Under the pieces are notes generated by a model. That model did no database searches, had not been told where the DNA came from, and was given only the letters and a program-made list of their open reading frames with translations. Below are positions 13,501-28,500 of a DNA stretch of 64,000 bases, piece after piece (the first letter of the stretch is position 1; the number at the start of each line of letters is the position of its first letter). The translations under genes were made by a program, and so were the position numbers. Source of the stretch: Spisula solida (Eukaryota > Mollusca > Bivalvia > Venerida > Mactridae); the NCBI GenBank assembly GCA_947247005.1, contig OX365952.1:45674722-45738721 (forward strand), read 5' to 3'.

Positions 13501-16500
13501 TACCTTGGCATCTGTAATAGACAAGATAATCAAAACTGTAAGAACAACGACAAGTCTGACAAAAATGTAATCTCCAATATCTTCAACTAAGACAGTAACA
13601 GTAAGAGGCATAACACCGGCAATACTAGTAATCATTGGACTTAAAATTACTGACAAGTTGTACATATTGTACTTTAAAGTACCGGTAAATGTACCAGGTA
13701 TTTATGTTAAGTTTTGACCAACGGTTAAAGAGAACAAGTGAGGAGAAAGTCAAACATTGACATCCGGACAGACAAACATTATTATTCTTAGCATAATAGC
13801 ATCCATCTAGATGTGAAACGCAAAATTTTGGGAGCCATACCTAGCGGCAATAGCCACACACAGAGGATGTAATCAACTGGATATTGTTTAATCAAAGCAC
13901 TCACGGAAATCTTAAACTTACGTTCAAATATGAATTCTTCGTAATTCTTTAACTGCTACAAATTGTGGAAAAGTTATATGCTTTATTAACAATGATTCAG
14001 TTAATGATCTCCTACAAACAATATTTGTCCAATATTTGTACATGTAGTTGCAAAGGCTTTATGAGGAATTTAGATTTGAGAGTAAATTCAGATTTTTGTA
14101 AGTGCTTTGATAAAACAGTACATAATACTTGAGTAACTAGTCGTGTCATCATACTTTGTTGTCAGTCACAGAACTCTTTGACTTTTCAAACAATGCAGAT
14201 AGGTAAAATGAATTTAAACTTTCTGTCAATATTCTAGTACCTGTAATAATTTGCCAATCAAGGCAATCAAGTATACTGGGTCAATAAGCAGTCATGCACG
14301 TTTTGTTTTCAAATTTCATATAAACAAGTTATTTTGTGGGTGTTCCCTTTCAAGAATGTATGTATCTATCCGAAATCTGAGGTCAACACTATTTACAAAA
14401 CTAGTATCAAATTTAATGAATACATTCGCTTCAGTAGATTCAAACAAATATAACTTCTATAGTTGAATAAGTTTTCATTTTGTATCAACTAATTACTTTA
14501 AAATGACCTAATGACAAGTAGGACCATACTCTAAACTTCCCATATCTGTAGTTTGAATTCTAGTTGGTTCTTTACTTTATGGTGAAAGTACTGATATAAA
14601 ACACTCGACAGATCATGACTAAATCTACGGTATCAAATATCTGACACTGCGGGTCGTGCTAAAATAACGTACACAAGTATTCTATACAGGTATAGTTACG
14701 ATATATCAACAATCCCCCACCCATCTCGTCGATACTAACCTACCAAGCATAGCTTCTCTATAACAACATAAGGACATATTTAAATGTCCCTACAATACAG
14801 TGAAGAATATACGAATATCAATATATCCTTTGACAGTCTGCCAAACTTTCTTGCATTCAGAAAGTCGTAATACTCAATCAATACTTAATTGTTTTCCATT
14901 TTCTAATCTTTCTATTGAGTAAATCTTTTAACACGACAAGTTTCTAATTTCATGCGGTGAACATTTTGAATACAAAGATATGACACTATTTTTCATTGTC
15001 GATAACAAGTTATTGTTCCAGACCATGCGCTTGGAATGAAGCCATCGGGTCCCACCTTTATCTACTAACAATATTAAACAATTTCTTTAAAGTATATTTT
15101 CAATTCTATACCCAAAAACCTGCAATCAATCAGTTCAATTGTACAGCACTTTATTTTCACAATCTGAAGTTCTATTCTGTAATTTTAATACACAAGATTT
15201 CAAATTTGAAACTTCAAAAGTACCATTTAAATTGATCAGCTTAGTTATTGTTGTACATGTACCTGTGGATTTGCGCCACTAAGAAAGAATGAACTTTTCT
15301 GCAGAAACTAAAAAGTTATTTGGGCCATTATTATTATAATCAAAGTTTGCCATAAGCTCATTGTCGGGTGACATTTGATATTTCATAAGCTGATTTTCAA
15401 CATAGAAAAATGTTGGTGCAGCTATTAGTTGAATAAGTGGTTAATAATGGCACCCGAAACAAGACTTGCATCTTATTTTCTCAGGGGTCCTACTGAGGCC
15501 TAATGCCCAATCCTGAAAACAAGTCACAAGTCTATTTCGGGCGCAATTAGCACACTTACCTACACCTTAACTCTAGGTTTCAAACATTGTTTTATTGTTA
15601 AAATTCAGATTATCAAACTTCAAATGACCATAACTTTGTCAATTCTTTAAAATAATTTCATCAAATAACTTTTATTTTGTGCAGAAAATATAACTCTTTC
15701 TAATGCAACAAATGATCAGTCTGGAGTTGTATGACCCCTGTATTCTAGATTAGGGATCATGTCTCAATGAAGGACCCCAGAAAGCAATCTTATTAAAATC
15801 TCATCAAGGCAACAAATTATTTCGTGATTATTTTAATAAATTGGACCACTCTTTAAGAAAGTATACAAGTACGTGCACAGGCAACTGTATCATTGAAAGA
15901 AGAAAAAAAATTTCATAAACATTATGTTTATTTTTATTTATTTTTTTACTCTTTATTTAATGGTACAGTTAACTGTGAGTACACGATGAAGCACAATCAT
16001 CAACAATGATGAACTAACATGTTCCTACTTAAACTATTATATTGCAAAATGTATGTTACGGAACAAGTTCCCACAGATCCAGCCAACTTGACTTCTATAC
16101 CCCCCTGTGTCCTGGCTTATAACCAACCCTTAGCATGGCTCACAGTCAGTATGAGTCTGCAAAACTATGGTACGCTCTTACATACAATATATGTCATTAC
16201 ATTCAAATATGTCGCAATCGTCAGATATCATGTAATTAAACAAGAGAGATCTTTAGATATTTAAATTTGAACAATAGAGACATCAAGGATTGAATAATAC
16301 CATACAAGTCTCACAGACTGACGATCTAGTAACAATAAAATATTGAACATGAAGAATTGCAATGTAATAGTTTAGTTATATAGCTTCTAACATTTTACAT
16401 GGTGCACGTAAATATATGAGCCCATCCATTTACCAGTCAGATTTGTTATTTTAACCAGTCATACATTTCATTAACGAAAACACACAAAGATTACTTAGGC

Positions 16501-19500
16501 CTGAATTATTACAATCGAAATATAATTATTGTACCTAACTGATGTTCATTTTTTGTAAATGAAAAATAGAAGTGTAACTACAGTGCTAAATAATTAAATT
16601 CATCAAGAACTTATAAAAGTTGAAGTGTGGGTCGTCCCTGGTTCACCATTTCGAAAACGAAGTCATCAATCCCCAAAATTAAGAAAAGAGCTATTTCTAA
16701 GGTACTGTTGATGATAAAATGTCTAAGTATCGAGTACAAAATATAATCTGCACATTGCAGGATATTATAATTTATACGGTATGTCCTTACAATTTATCAT
16801 GTAGATTAAAGCGAAGTCTTGTAGCAAAGTCCTGGTTTAAATTTAAATTATTTCAAATGTCAGCAGAATCTCAAATGGTCATTGTTACAAACTTTACCTA
16901 AAGATCTTTTTTAAAAATCCTGACTTCAAAAATGTACTTTTGAACTGTTTACCTCAAAAATTTACTTCAATAATATTGAAACTCCAGGCCCAAGTACTTA
17001 AAATAATTATAAATGAATTCATAAATTTTCCTTTCAATAAATAGTGCCAGAGTCCCCACATGGAGAAATTCTAAATCAGTCTGATTTATTTTTTTCACCT
17101 TTATGTTTAATGTTTATTTAACAAATGTATTGCAATTTAATGAATAACTATATCTATATTAAGCCCAGAATGCAGCTATTCTTGGCTTGAAATTTAAAAA
17201 AATAAATAGAAAATAAATATAAAGTATACCCACAGTGTCAAAATGTTATTATATAAATTCTATTTTTTTTTATAAGCTTTAAATATGTAAGACACACAAC
17301 GAAATATGTAATTACAAAAATCATGTCAATGGACGGATACCAATAAATGAAAAATTTGACAATATACATCTTTCTGAGTAGGTATATAGCACAAAGGATT
17401 CTTTAATAAAATGTCTTAAAATAGCACAAGATCAAATTGACTACAAAATTTTGTTTGAATTTCAAACAAATATGTTTTGTATTTCAATAGCATAAGGCCA
17501 ATATAGAACTGAATGAGGAAAATATTTTCACATATTCAGCAGCTGCGAAATGATTCAACTATATCATAAACAAACTACAGTTTGTCATAAACAAATAGTT
17601 GGGTATTTAATAAAACCAACCCACTGAACTTACACAACACACTCAGAATGTACTAAACCACTTTATTTCTTGTTCTCTATGTTCACGGTATGAATCCTGA
17701 TACACCGCTTTTCAGTTCCGTGAGATAATTGTTCTATTTTCATATGGCTCTGACGGAACTGACAACCGATGTAACACTCCTGATACATGAAATCTGAGTT
17801 CCATCTGAGTGTTACATCGCTTTCAGTTCCGTCAGAGCCATATGAAAATAGAACAATTCTCTCACGGAACTGAAAAGCGGTGTATCGGGATTCATACTGT
17901 GATGTTGGTATCACAATTAGACAATGCAATACACATCTTTAAAATATGCAAAAGACTGCTTTGAAATTAAACATGTGTTTGAAAAACTATAAGCATACAA
18001 TTTGACCATTTGTTTCCATGAAGGTCAAATGATATGATATTCTCTTTGAATATCAAATTCTAGAAACCACTACGTATATCTCTATTATAGACCCGGGGTT
18101 CCATTTGAAGAAGGGGGTTTGACCCTTGAAATTTCCAAAAAGCCACATTTTGACCCTTAAGATTTTGGTCTGAAGGGTCATTTTCTCTTAAAATCATTAT
18201 GTATTTCGACTATAAAATGGTAAAATTTAGTCAAAAGTATCAAATTGATACATCAGATTCAGAAGCCAGTGGAACCCCTGCTATAGACTATAGTAAATTT
18301 TGTGCAAGAACTTACTCATGAACTCTGCCGTCACCGTGTAGATCTGACAGTCCAAAACTGATGTAATGCCAATGTGGAGGTACTCCTTTATCCGGGTCTC
18401 CTGGGTTCGCGTACATACTGATATAGTCGAGGGGATCTGGTCCACCCAGCCTGAAAACAAAATTCATCAAGTTTATTTATTTATTTATATGAAAGTGACA
18501 ATATGTTATAAACATAGTATGAAGATTAACTGGCTCCTTTACAGAGCAACGATTACCGGTAAATAGTCTTTACCTTATTGAGACACTCATTTCTGCTAAG
18601 CAATTTTAAGCAATTCTGGCAATGCAAATGAGTAATATAACCAAGAAGTGGAATTGTTCCAAAGACCTTTCGCGGCAAGCTTATAATTGACCTTTCTGCC
18701 GATTTATATTGACAGGCGGCATTAGCCAATTGCATTGCAGCATTGCGCAACTAATAACGCCGCCATCTTGTAGGACAACATGGACATTAGACAAGCTAAA
18801 ATCTATGTAAATTGCGCAATATTCAATTAAGCCTTATTTCATTAATAATGAACACATTTTCAAAATATTGGCATGTTTAGAAACTAGAGAACTTCAACTT
18901 TAATTTGGTAGCAATGTCATGAAAGTTAATTAATTTATAAAATCCATAGGACCTCGGAAGTAGTAGCTACATATGTATATTTTGTCTCAAATATAGTCTT
19001 ATTTAAAAGAAATATCATTGCTATTGACATCAACACAATTCGAAATAATTACATAGGCACATAATTACGATTTACAATATTTTCAAAACATTGACTAAAA
19101 GCGAAATATTTAACGGAATGGTATCAAAAGCATCACACGGCATCTGCGTATTAGATGCCATTTTGATGAAAGCTTGACTTGCGTAGTATCAACAAATACC
19201 CGTAACTATTGGGGTGTGGCTACGATGCGTCTGCAGAAAGGTCAATTGCCTTCCGTGGGGCTAAAGAGTTTTCAAACAAGCATGTGGTCATTACTTTAGT
19301 GAAGGTCAGCATGCGATCAATACGGCAATATAAGGGAAAGCCACTTTTGTTGAACTTTAAGATACATTGTATATGCCTGTGCCCACTTAATTGTTTAGCG
19401 ATATTAGCACTATAGAGTCATGACGTGACTTTGTGATCATACTATGTTTCCTAGTTTTTCACACAGCACAGCCATGATCAGGTATAAACTAGCAGGTACT

Positions 19501-22500
19501 TGTATAAAAAAAATCCTGTCTCTTTTAAGAAAAGGACCCAGTCATGAATTGGGAATATTTAACAAAAGAAGCCTAAATCTAGGTCATTAGTTCTATGTCC
19601 CTAGTAATATTTTGGTCCGTAAATTGTTGACAAACAATTAAATGAAAGATGAATTGTGCTTCAAATATGTCCATGACAAAAAAATACAACAAATAGTTCA
19701 TACAATTGGGAAAAATGTATGATAAATTCCATTGGGAAGGGGTCCTTCTGCTTTGGGAATAGGTACTTCTGCATTGGGAATGGGTACTTCTGCATTGGGA
19801 AGGGGTACTTCTGCATTGGGAAATTGGGTCCTTCTGCATTGGGAAGGGGTCCTTTTGCTTTGGGAATAGGTACTTCTGATTTGGGAATGGGTTCTTCTGC
19901 TTTGGGAATGGGTCCTATGGATCCTTTTGCTTTGGGAATGGGTCCTTCTGCTTTGGGAATGGATCGGTTTTCAGGACCTACAAAAGGTGTAGGGAAACCC
20001 CTGACTAGTCAATATATAATACCCATACCCCTATCTGATCATGTTCAAGACATAACCCCATCCAACAAATTCTAGTTGGGAAGGTTAAGTACATGTAGTT
20101 CATACATTATTATTTCTAATAAAATAAAAAGAAGACATAAGTTACGTCACATAACTCAAAATGGCTTACAATAAACAACATGTTTCGTTTTTAATCCCTT
20201 CTTCAGGTTTAGTTTACTGCATACAAAACATTAACTATTTTGAATATAGTTAAAAGCCTAGTCACACAGAAAGCAATACATGAAAAGATGCCGACATATA
20301 CTGTTTGAAGTACCTGGTATTACTATAATTCCTGACCAATTCTTAAGGTCTTACATATTTTCTGACCAATTATTTAACAAATTCCATTGAACAGCAGGAT
20401 TTTACCTCCCATACCTTTTTACCTTGACTTGTCTTACATAAACAGGGAAATAAATTGCTAGTATTTTATATTCCCATACAGAAAATAATCTCCGGTACAC
20501 AATGCAATATAAAGTAATAATCGGGACTTCATACAGACAGGGGATACCTCCAACATTGGGTGCTTATCATTAATGTAAACATTTACAGGACAGAACACAT
20601 AAACTCTTACAGATTGTACCTATGGTCCACAATCAAACACTTCACTATAAAATAAAAAAATTTGAGGGAGTTAAATTTTCGTTGATTTTGTTGATGCACT
20701 CAACCAAGAAATCTAATCCACACGATTAATCAACCTCTTGAATAGAGAACATAGGATAAGCCTTCCAAGTTTTGTAATCCACAAATTTACAACCCCACAA
20801 AAATGTTTTTTATCAAATCCATGAAATTTGAAACCAATGAAAATGTGTGATTTTACAGTACAGTAACACTTCTAATGTATTGGAATTTCACCTCAAGCAA
20901 CGGATAATTCTTTTAAATGTCTCCTCGGCAGTTTTTATTCAAAATTAACTTAACATATATTTTACAATGATCATTTAGCCATAATCACCTTTACCAGGGT
21001 AATTTAATGTGCCCCCAACATAGTATATTAACTATAAATTAAGGCTTGGCAGAATGTAATACTTCATTTATTACATAAAAAATATAAGATTTTTATTCAA
21101 ATCTTAGGTGCAGTTTTTATACAACATTTACTGAAAAGTTTCGTCTTGTATTAACATGTAGTAAGACTAAATGTAAACAAAGACCACATTTAGTTATTCT
21201 CATTCATCAATGAAAGAAAATAACTGTCTTGAACAATTAAACTGTTTCTTATTGCACATATTTAATATAATGCTATGTACATGTACATGTATTTGTATGT
21301 ATTTGATGTTCGTTGTATGTTTTTATGTTCCTTTGTTTGCTCACTTGTATTTGATCAAAGGCACAATAGCGCTGATTTGCTAATAATTTTGAATTGAACT
21401 GACTTGACAACAGAATTTGTCAAAAACTAATTTGTGAGCTACTGTAGAGAATATAGAGAAACCACATATCATACAAATAACACTCCTCTCGAGCTATACA
21501 CTCAATATGCCCAACAGCGTCAAGTTACTGGTACACACTATAGAGACCAATACAATTTCTTTTATTTATTCAAGTTATCATTTCGAGCGTGACCTTTGAT
21601 AAAACTGTCCTATGTGTTACATAGGATGGAAAAGACGTTTATTGTAACCACAGAGTGTCTCCACCTACATAATACAATCAATTCAGAGGTAAAAATATTT
21701 ACAAGTTGGGGAGCGGTGGTCGTGAGGTATGGTGCACGCTTCAGGACCGAGAGGTCCCGGGTTCAACCCCCGTCTGGACCACTGCTTAATTTCTCTGAGC
21801 AAGAATAACCCACATGCTCCACTCAACCAAGGTGTGAATTGTAACCTGTGAGGGCGGTGTCTGTACATGTTCGATATTCCTGGGCGCAGCAGATCGATGT
21901 TTGCTGCACACCCACCAGGAGAGAAATAGTCTCCCCAGGTAGACCCAAACGCAGGTTTCCTTAGGTTGCCCAATGACCAGGGGAAGTTAAAATGTCGAAG
22001 GGTGGTTGAACGACTGAGCGGCTAAAAGCAGCCCTCGAAAATTGGTAATTTAACTTTAAATTTCATAACATGAACAACAGAAAACAACTGCTTTTTTTAA
22101 CAGCAGCAGCTTTGAGAGATAGAAAACTTAAGGTTCTGTATAACAGTCACAACATGTTATACTTGTCACCTTATTTAAGCAATCACCAGTCTTAAGCTAT
22201 CGGGGGTTTTTAATATAAAATACACCTAAAGACCGTTAACATGATGAGCAAGCGTTACGTAGCACTTTCCATGGGAGGTAATACATGGCTTCTGTATTTA
22301 ATTGAACGGGAGGTAACTGAATAAATGTGCTTGGAAGCGCTTTGCTTAGGCAACGGACCCCAGTGTCTTAGTGTCTTACATTAAAATCAAAGTTGCTTGC
22401 TTTAAACATTGCTTGTTTAACATAGGCTACCCTGTAGTTCAGTATAGTTATTAAGTGGTAAGCAATATCAAATATTAAATCTACGTTCCATGTTTACCAG

Positions 22501-25500
22501 TACATAGCATAAAAGTTCGCCTTTAATAATTATTTTCCTGGACAGATACAAAATGAACTTTTAAATCGGTGCATGCAATATGTGTCACTCAAAAAACTAT
22601 GGAAACGATATCAACAACAAATAATAACACAAGAATTCATCTATAACTGATAATGCTATTTGGTTACGGCACACAGCTGGGCCTATATACCGTAAGATCA
22701 GAAACTTTCACGAGGGTTTGATTTTCGCCATATAAGCGAAATCTATAAGTTAACTTATAACTTAAAAATAGCGGTAAACAACAGAAACTAGTTATTTCTG
22801 AATTTTAAAAAATGCTAACATTTAACCTTGCAAACAGTTTTCTAAAGAATAACAAGTTTTTGAAATTTAGCCCTCGCAAAATTTTTTTGTTTCACAGTAG
22901 CACTTAATTGGGAATGGCGATGGTCTTCGTAACTTCACAGCTAGTGTACAGCTATATGAGAATAATTATACGGACAAGACCCCCCAGACAGGACTATTAT
23001 TGACATACAGTGATTATTCATCAACAATGTTTCACAGTTACTCTAGATGTAGAACACAGGTAGAATAAATACTCCATGTGGATCAATTCAGATGACAAAA
23101 CAAACACAAGGCCATTGTAAAAATATGATTGCTTTTCAAAAGCAAACCTTGACTCAGACTGATATCAAAGTTCCGTCATTATTATAGACAGTAAATACTT
23201 ATAACGCCCAGCAATATTCCCTTCAAAACATATTAACAACTTGTGTGATCAGATTATTAGCTTCGAGAAGTTTCTTAGTAATAAACTGTCACTATCGTGG
23301 TATCTGGCAGATAATAATAATACAAAACATCACGGAGCCCAAAGGTGAGTAAATTTAATATATCAGGTCACTATCAGGTAAATACACAAACGTCACCGAG
23401 CCCAAAGGATAGCATGACTCGTAAACAATAACAATACACAATGTGTAATTATATATAAGATCTACGAACATCCCCTTTTATGTAGGGGGTAATTCCCTAT
23501 TTCTGTAGGGGGTACCCGGTAAGTGCAAGTATCAATAGAAACGCCACACCTGATCGCTGTACTGATTTAGAACCCGTTGCAGTCGATCACCAGAATTTGG
23601 TAAGACTCGCTGTTTGCTATTGGTAACCAAACATAGAAGAATAAGACATGTAATATAAGACGGACACGGAACGCTAATTCAATATGACACAATAGGACAG
23701 GAGGTTTTGTATATCAATTTCATTCCATAACATTCTGCCAAAATATGAAATATGCTATTTTTATACCATTCAAACAACCCGTCGTCAGTGTACACTATTT
23801 ACTTACTTTCATTTTTTATTTCTTTAATCCATGAGCAATTCGACCCTGTGGTGTAATTAACAAGGTTGTATGTTACTATGTACTAAATAGTGAGATACAA
23901 CCTTGTTGCAGAAAAGGGAATAATTGCTTTAAACAATCGATTCAGCTTTTAAATCACAATTACAATGAGTCAACAAATTTGGAAAGTTCTGTATAGATAG
24001 TTCTGGAAGCATTTAAAAAATATTTCTTTTTTTAATAAACTTTTAACTTTTGAAATATTTTAAGTATTTAAGTGTATGAAATTAATCAATACAATACTTT
24101 GACCAGAAGTAATTAATGCAAATTGTCCATAATCTGAAACCATTGTCCAAAAAAACTTCATATAAATCAAATACCAGTTCTAAATTAGATAAATGTATTC
24201 TTTGTGAATAACTAAAGCAAAGTATGTATCACATAAAGAACTTTCAATTTAAATTCACACCCATCTAACCATAAATTTACACCGCAGCAATAACCTATGA
24301 TGGGGTCAAAATGGTAAAGCACTGTTTACAAATTGATCGAAAGATCGAGGCTGCAGGGGGGAGCCACAAGTCGATCATGTAAACAACTATTAACCAAACA
24401 TGGATTATTTATTCATCACTTTGTAACCAGTCACCGTCCGAGACTCTGGGTGGGGTATATTTCTCTCATATTTATTCACCAACTACTGCCAGGGGGGGAA
24501 AAAGCTGATTACTGAAGTTTTTAATATAATCGTACCTCGACCTAACCCGTTTATTTACTGATGAATGAGAAAATAGTTAATACTTATATTACAAGTAACC
24601 TATGCATCTTTGTAACTGTTAAAATATGTGATATCATTTCGAAAAAAAAAATACCTAACATGCCAAGATTTCATATTAAAGGCTGCACAAACAGTATTCG
24701 TCATTAAAATACCAGTAAACAGGCAGTTACAAATTTACGAGTTACAATGTCATATTTAATTTGTCAAATGTTTTTTAAAAAATTAATTTGTCAAATATTT
24801 TTTTCAACAATTTAGATCTAATTTGTCAAATATTTTTCAAAAAATTTAATTTCCAAATTTCGGGATATTTTTGCAATGTAATCTTGGTTGATAAACTAGT
24901 CACTGTTAATATGTGTAAGTAAACTACAGTTGAATGAGGCTACAATAAGCACAGTTTATCGCGAGACAAATCCTGAGAAACAATCGAAACCCAGATCAAC
25001 ACAATTGTCCGAGACTGGGGGGGGGCCACACAAAAATTGAGACCAAATTATTCCTGGCATCACATTGTGACATTTATGGTCTTCCATGGTGTGTGATAAA
25101 AGAACATCGACTCAATCAAATTTGTGTAAATCTAAATGTAGGATTTGCAATGATATGTATTGAATTCATAGTGATCACGTGGTCGTCACAATACTACAAT
25201 GCATTGAATATCTCAATATCTTCCAATAGCCCGAGTTTGGACTGTCTATAGTATACCGACACTATACAGGAGCTTAATTTAGATAAAAAATATATAATTA
25301 CCATGACAAGAAAATGTGCAGTACAATACGTTTGTAGATTGTGATAGATAGGCCGCCATGCCACAAACAGTGTTAACATAGACCACCATTCAAACATCAG
25401 GATCCCCCTGAGCTGAAATACTACGACCTCATTCCTTCATTCTAGTTTAAACGCATGATAATGTCTGCCCTCCCACAGTGCTCATTGTAACATTAATGAA

Positions 25501-28500
25501 CTATACGAGATTATAATACTCTAGTAGTAAACAGCCATTTAAATACATCCCCCAAGATGGGGTAATGTTAAACCCTGGCCAAGTGCCGACACATTCCTAT
25601 AATCAGATCACCATCTTGCTATTTATTTTATCATAGCGATAATAAAACATAATAATATTAAATCGAAGGCTAATCTACTCTGTTTATTAAATGCAAACAC
25701 TGAGCGGCTCAACTTTTTTTTCTCACCTCCACGAAAATTTTAAAAAAAAATTCCTAACATGCATATAAAGCTCATTAAATGCAAACAATTTACAAATCAA
25801 TGATTGAATTTGTTCGCATCGCAGCCAAAGCTGCTCATATTGAATGTGTGTAACATTAAAAAAATCGTGAAAACTCGAGAACTTGATCATTTACTCAAAT
25901 TAAAGTCGGTCTTATAAAATCTTCAGGATATCTTTCTGATAATTATAATAGTCTATGATAATACATACAAGTACAATTAAAAAATTCTACCAATATTGAC
26001 CTACATACACCCATAAATATCCGACCACTACAGTACATCAAATATTTTCACATGAAATAAAATTCAATCGATTTATTTAAACATCCCCCACACGGAGTTA
26101 CAAGCTTGCCCAGACTAAGCTTTAATCTTCGCCCCCACCAAGCCAGCTAGTCAATAAATAAACAGCAAAATGCAAATAATTATTTCAATCTTATTGTATA
26201 GAAGCCCAGGCCTATACAGAATTCTTGTCCAATATAATTACCACTGCTATTGTAAGCGATTGGTTCATTTCACCACACAGAGAGTTATTCTCAATGCAAT
26301 GTAATAGAGAAAAGCTAGAGGCTTGAAAAATAATCGAATAAGTAGATGCCCCCAGACTTATAGGAGTTTTTTCTAACAGTGTTTTTAAAACTGTTCTAGT
26401 TATTATAGCGTGGAGAATTTGACATGATCCTGACCTATATATTACAAGGTTCTTGTGTTGAATATATAAATTTTCGCGAGCAAATTGTGCTATACCGGTC
26501 CTTTAGATTTGGGTTGCTATTAGTATAACTATTACACCCCGAGTGTGTTTGTGACACGTCCCGCTACTGGGATTACAAATATAGACAATATATCAGCTGT
26601 TAAATTATGCTTATAGATGGTCGAGAATCGTGTCAAATTCTCCGTACTATATTATATATAAAGCAGAGAAGTATTTTGGTATCAATAATCGATCACAAAC
26701 AAATGCAGATTCATTTGAATTAAATTTCATTTGCCATTATATAAATAACATAAGTTACAACATTAAAAGGTGGAATCAATTTGAACTTTTCAAGAGACAA
26801 AAGTGGTACTGCTAAAGTACATAAAAACACACATTAAAGAAAAAGATATATAATCAATAGTTTGAAATTCAGACTCAAATGTACACATACAGCTAAAACC
26901 TAATAATAATTTGTTTACACCAACGTCCACTGATTTTTCTTGAACAAAATTGAATAGCCTGAGCCTTTTAAATTGGGAAACTTTAGCTCACCAATTCGGG
27001 AAATTGGGAATTATTAAAAAAGATGTTGGGTTTAAAGTGTTCATATTTTGCTATTTTCTACTGAAAATACTCTAGTCATATGTGGCAGACTTTTGCAAGT
27101 TTGAAAATCTGTTGTTTTGACTTTGATACAGCTATACTGTAGTTGCTTTGAAACCAGCGAGCACAAAATGGGGAAAATATGCATACTTTTTGGGGGAAAA
27201 TTATGAGTTTTTGGGAAAAAATGGAGGTTATTTTGCTAGGGGAAGGTACCTGTATTCGGCCCTAAAAATAGCCAAAAAAAATCACTGCGGTCTTAAATGA
27301 TTCAGATACTAGGGTCACCACAGCCTACAGACAGTATATGCAGGGGTTCTACTAAGGCATAACGCCCAATCCCGAAAAAATGGGGCAAGACTGTTTCGAG
27401 AGCCATTAGTATAGAACACACCCCTACACCAAAACACTGTTTCAAACATTCAAGCATATAAATTTTCAAATGACCATAACTTAGTCAAAAATTGATATTT
27501 TTTCTTCAAATAACTTTTATTTTCAAATTTCTGCAGAGAAGTTCCTGGTTATCGAGGAGCAAATCAGAGATTTCCGGACTATTCCCAAATAGTAGACCCC
27601 CCTATACATAGTCTTTTCAGTAGCAACCATAGCTAATTTCTAAAGATAATCTGTAGTCATAGCAACATGTTCATTAAAAAGTGCTTATTGAAACAATGAT
27701 ATAGTAGATTAGTAGTTTTAAGAACTAAAATTTTAAAAGCAACCTTTTGACTAATTGTGGTACTGTATACATTAGCATTAAGTTTTTACCATTTTAAATT
27801 GTAAGCTTGTTCATTTTGATGTTGTTACACGCCCATGGCAATGTATTGATACGGCATATTGCAGAACAACCTAAATTTAAAAGCAATTAGTCTTATAGTT
27901 CAAATTTAAAATAAGACAATGTCTTCAGTAACTGAATTTATCAATTATATAATAAAATTAAATAATTTATAGAATTCTTTTCGAAAGTATAAATTCAAAT
28001 TCAGGGTTTTTCCTACACCTTTTTTAGGTCCTAAATGGAATATATCATATATATATGCCAAATACTGTTTAATCATAAATTTAATGGTAGAGTCTATGTT
28101 GGAAACAATTAATAATTATATTATACCAATTTATAATAATAATAATAAAGACTTTATTTAAAGAGGCAACACAGTTGGGTATGCCCAGTCTTCCCTGTGA
28201 GCCTCATAGTTTTTAGATTTTTTAAAAAAAAAAAAGACACTAAGAATTGCAAGCAATACAGAAGTCTCCTAGTCCTAACGGTTTGAAGCCATGACCTTTC
28301 GATTATTTTCAATGTACCCATATACCAAGTTTCATAAACCTAGCTTGGAAACTTGAGTTATGGCAGGATCCAGAATTGGCTATTTTTCATTTTTTTTGTC
28401 TCCAAAGCAACCACAATTTTTGTCAGAATCAAAATACATTTAGATGTGCATAATCCCCTTATCCACATACCAAGTTTCATAAACCTACATGTAGTTTGGA

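Larger units (their letters stand above)
13512..18315 (-). other. SUFU: SUFU intron 2 (about 4.8 kb)
   Basis: No exon or gene recognised inside. It carries several listed short elements: a TA-flanked MITE, a 'caggggtcctac' repeat, two foldbacks and an hAT-like repeat. The rest is plain AT-rich sequence. Confidence 0.85.

Noticed and set aside
19719..20075. 118-codon plus-strand frame with Gly-rich repeats
   Set aside because: Driven by the 21-bp minisatellite within SUFU intron 1.
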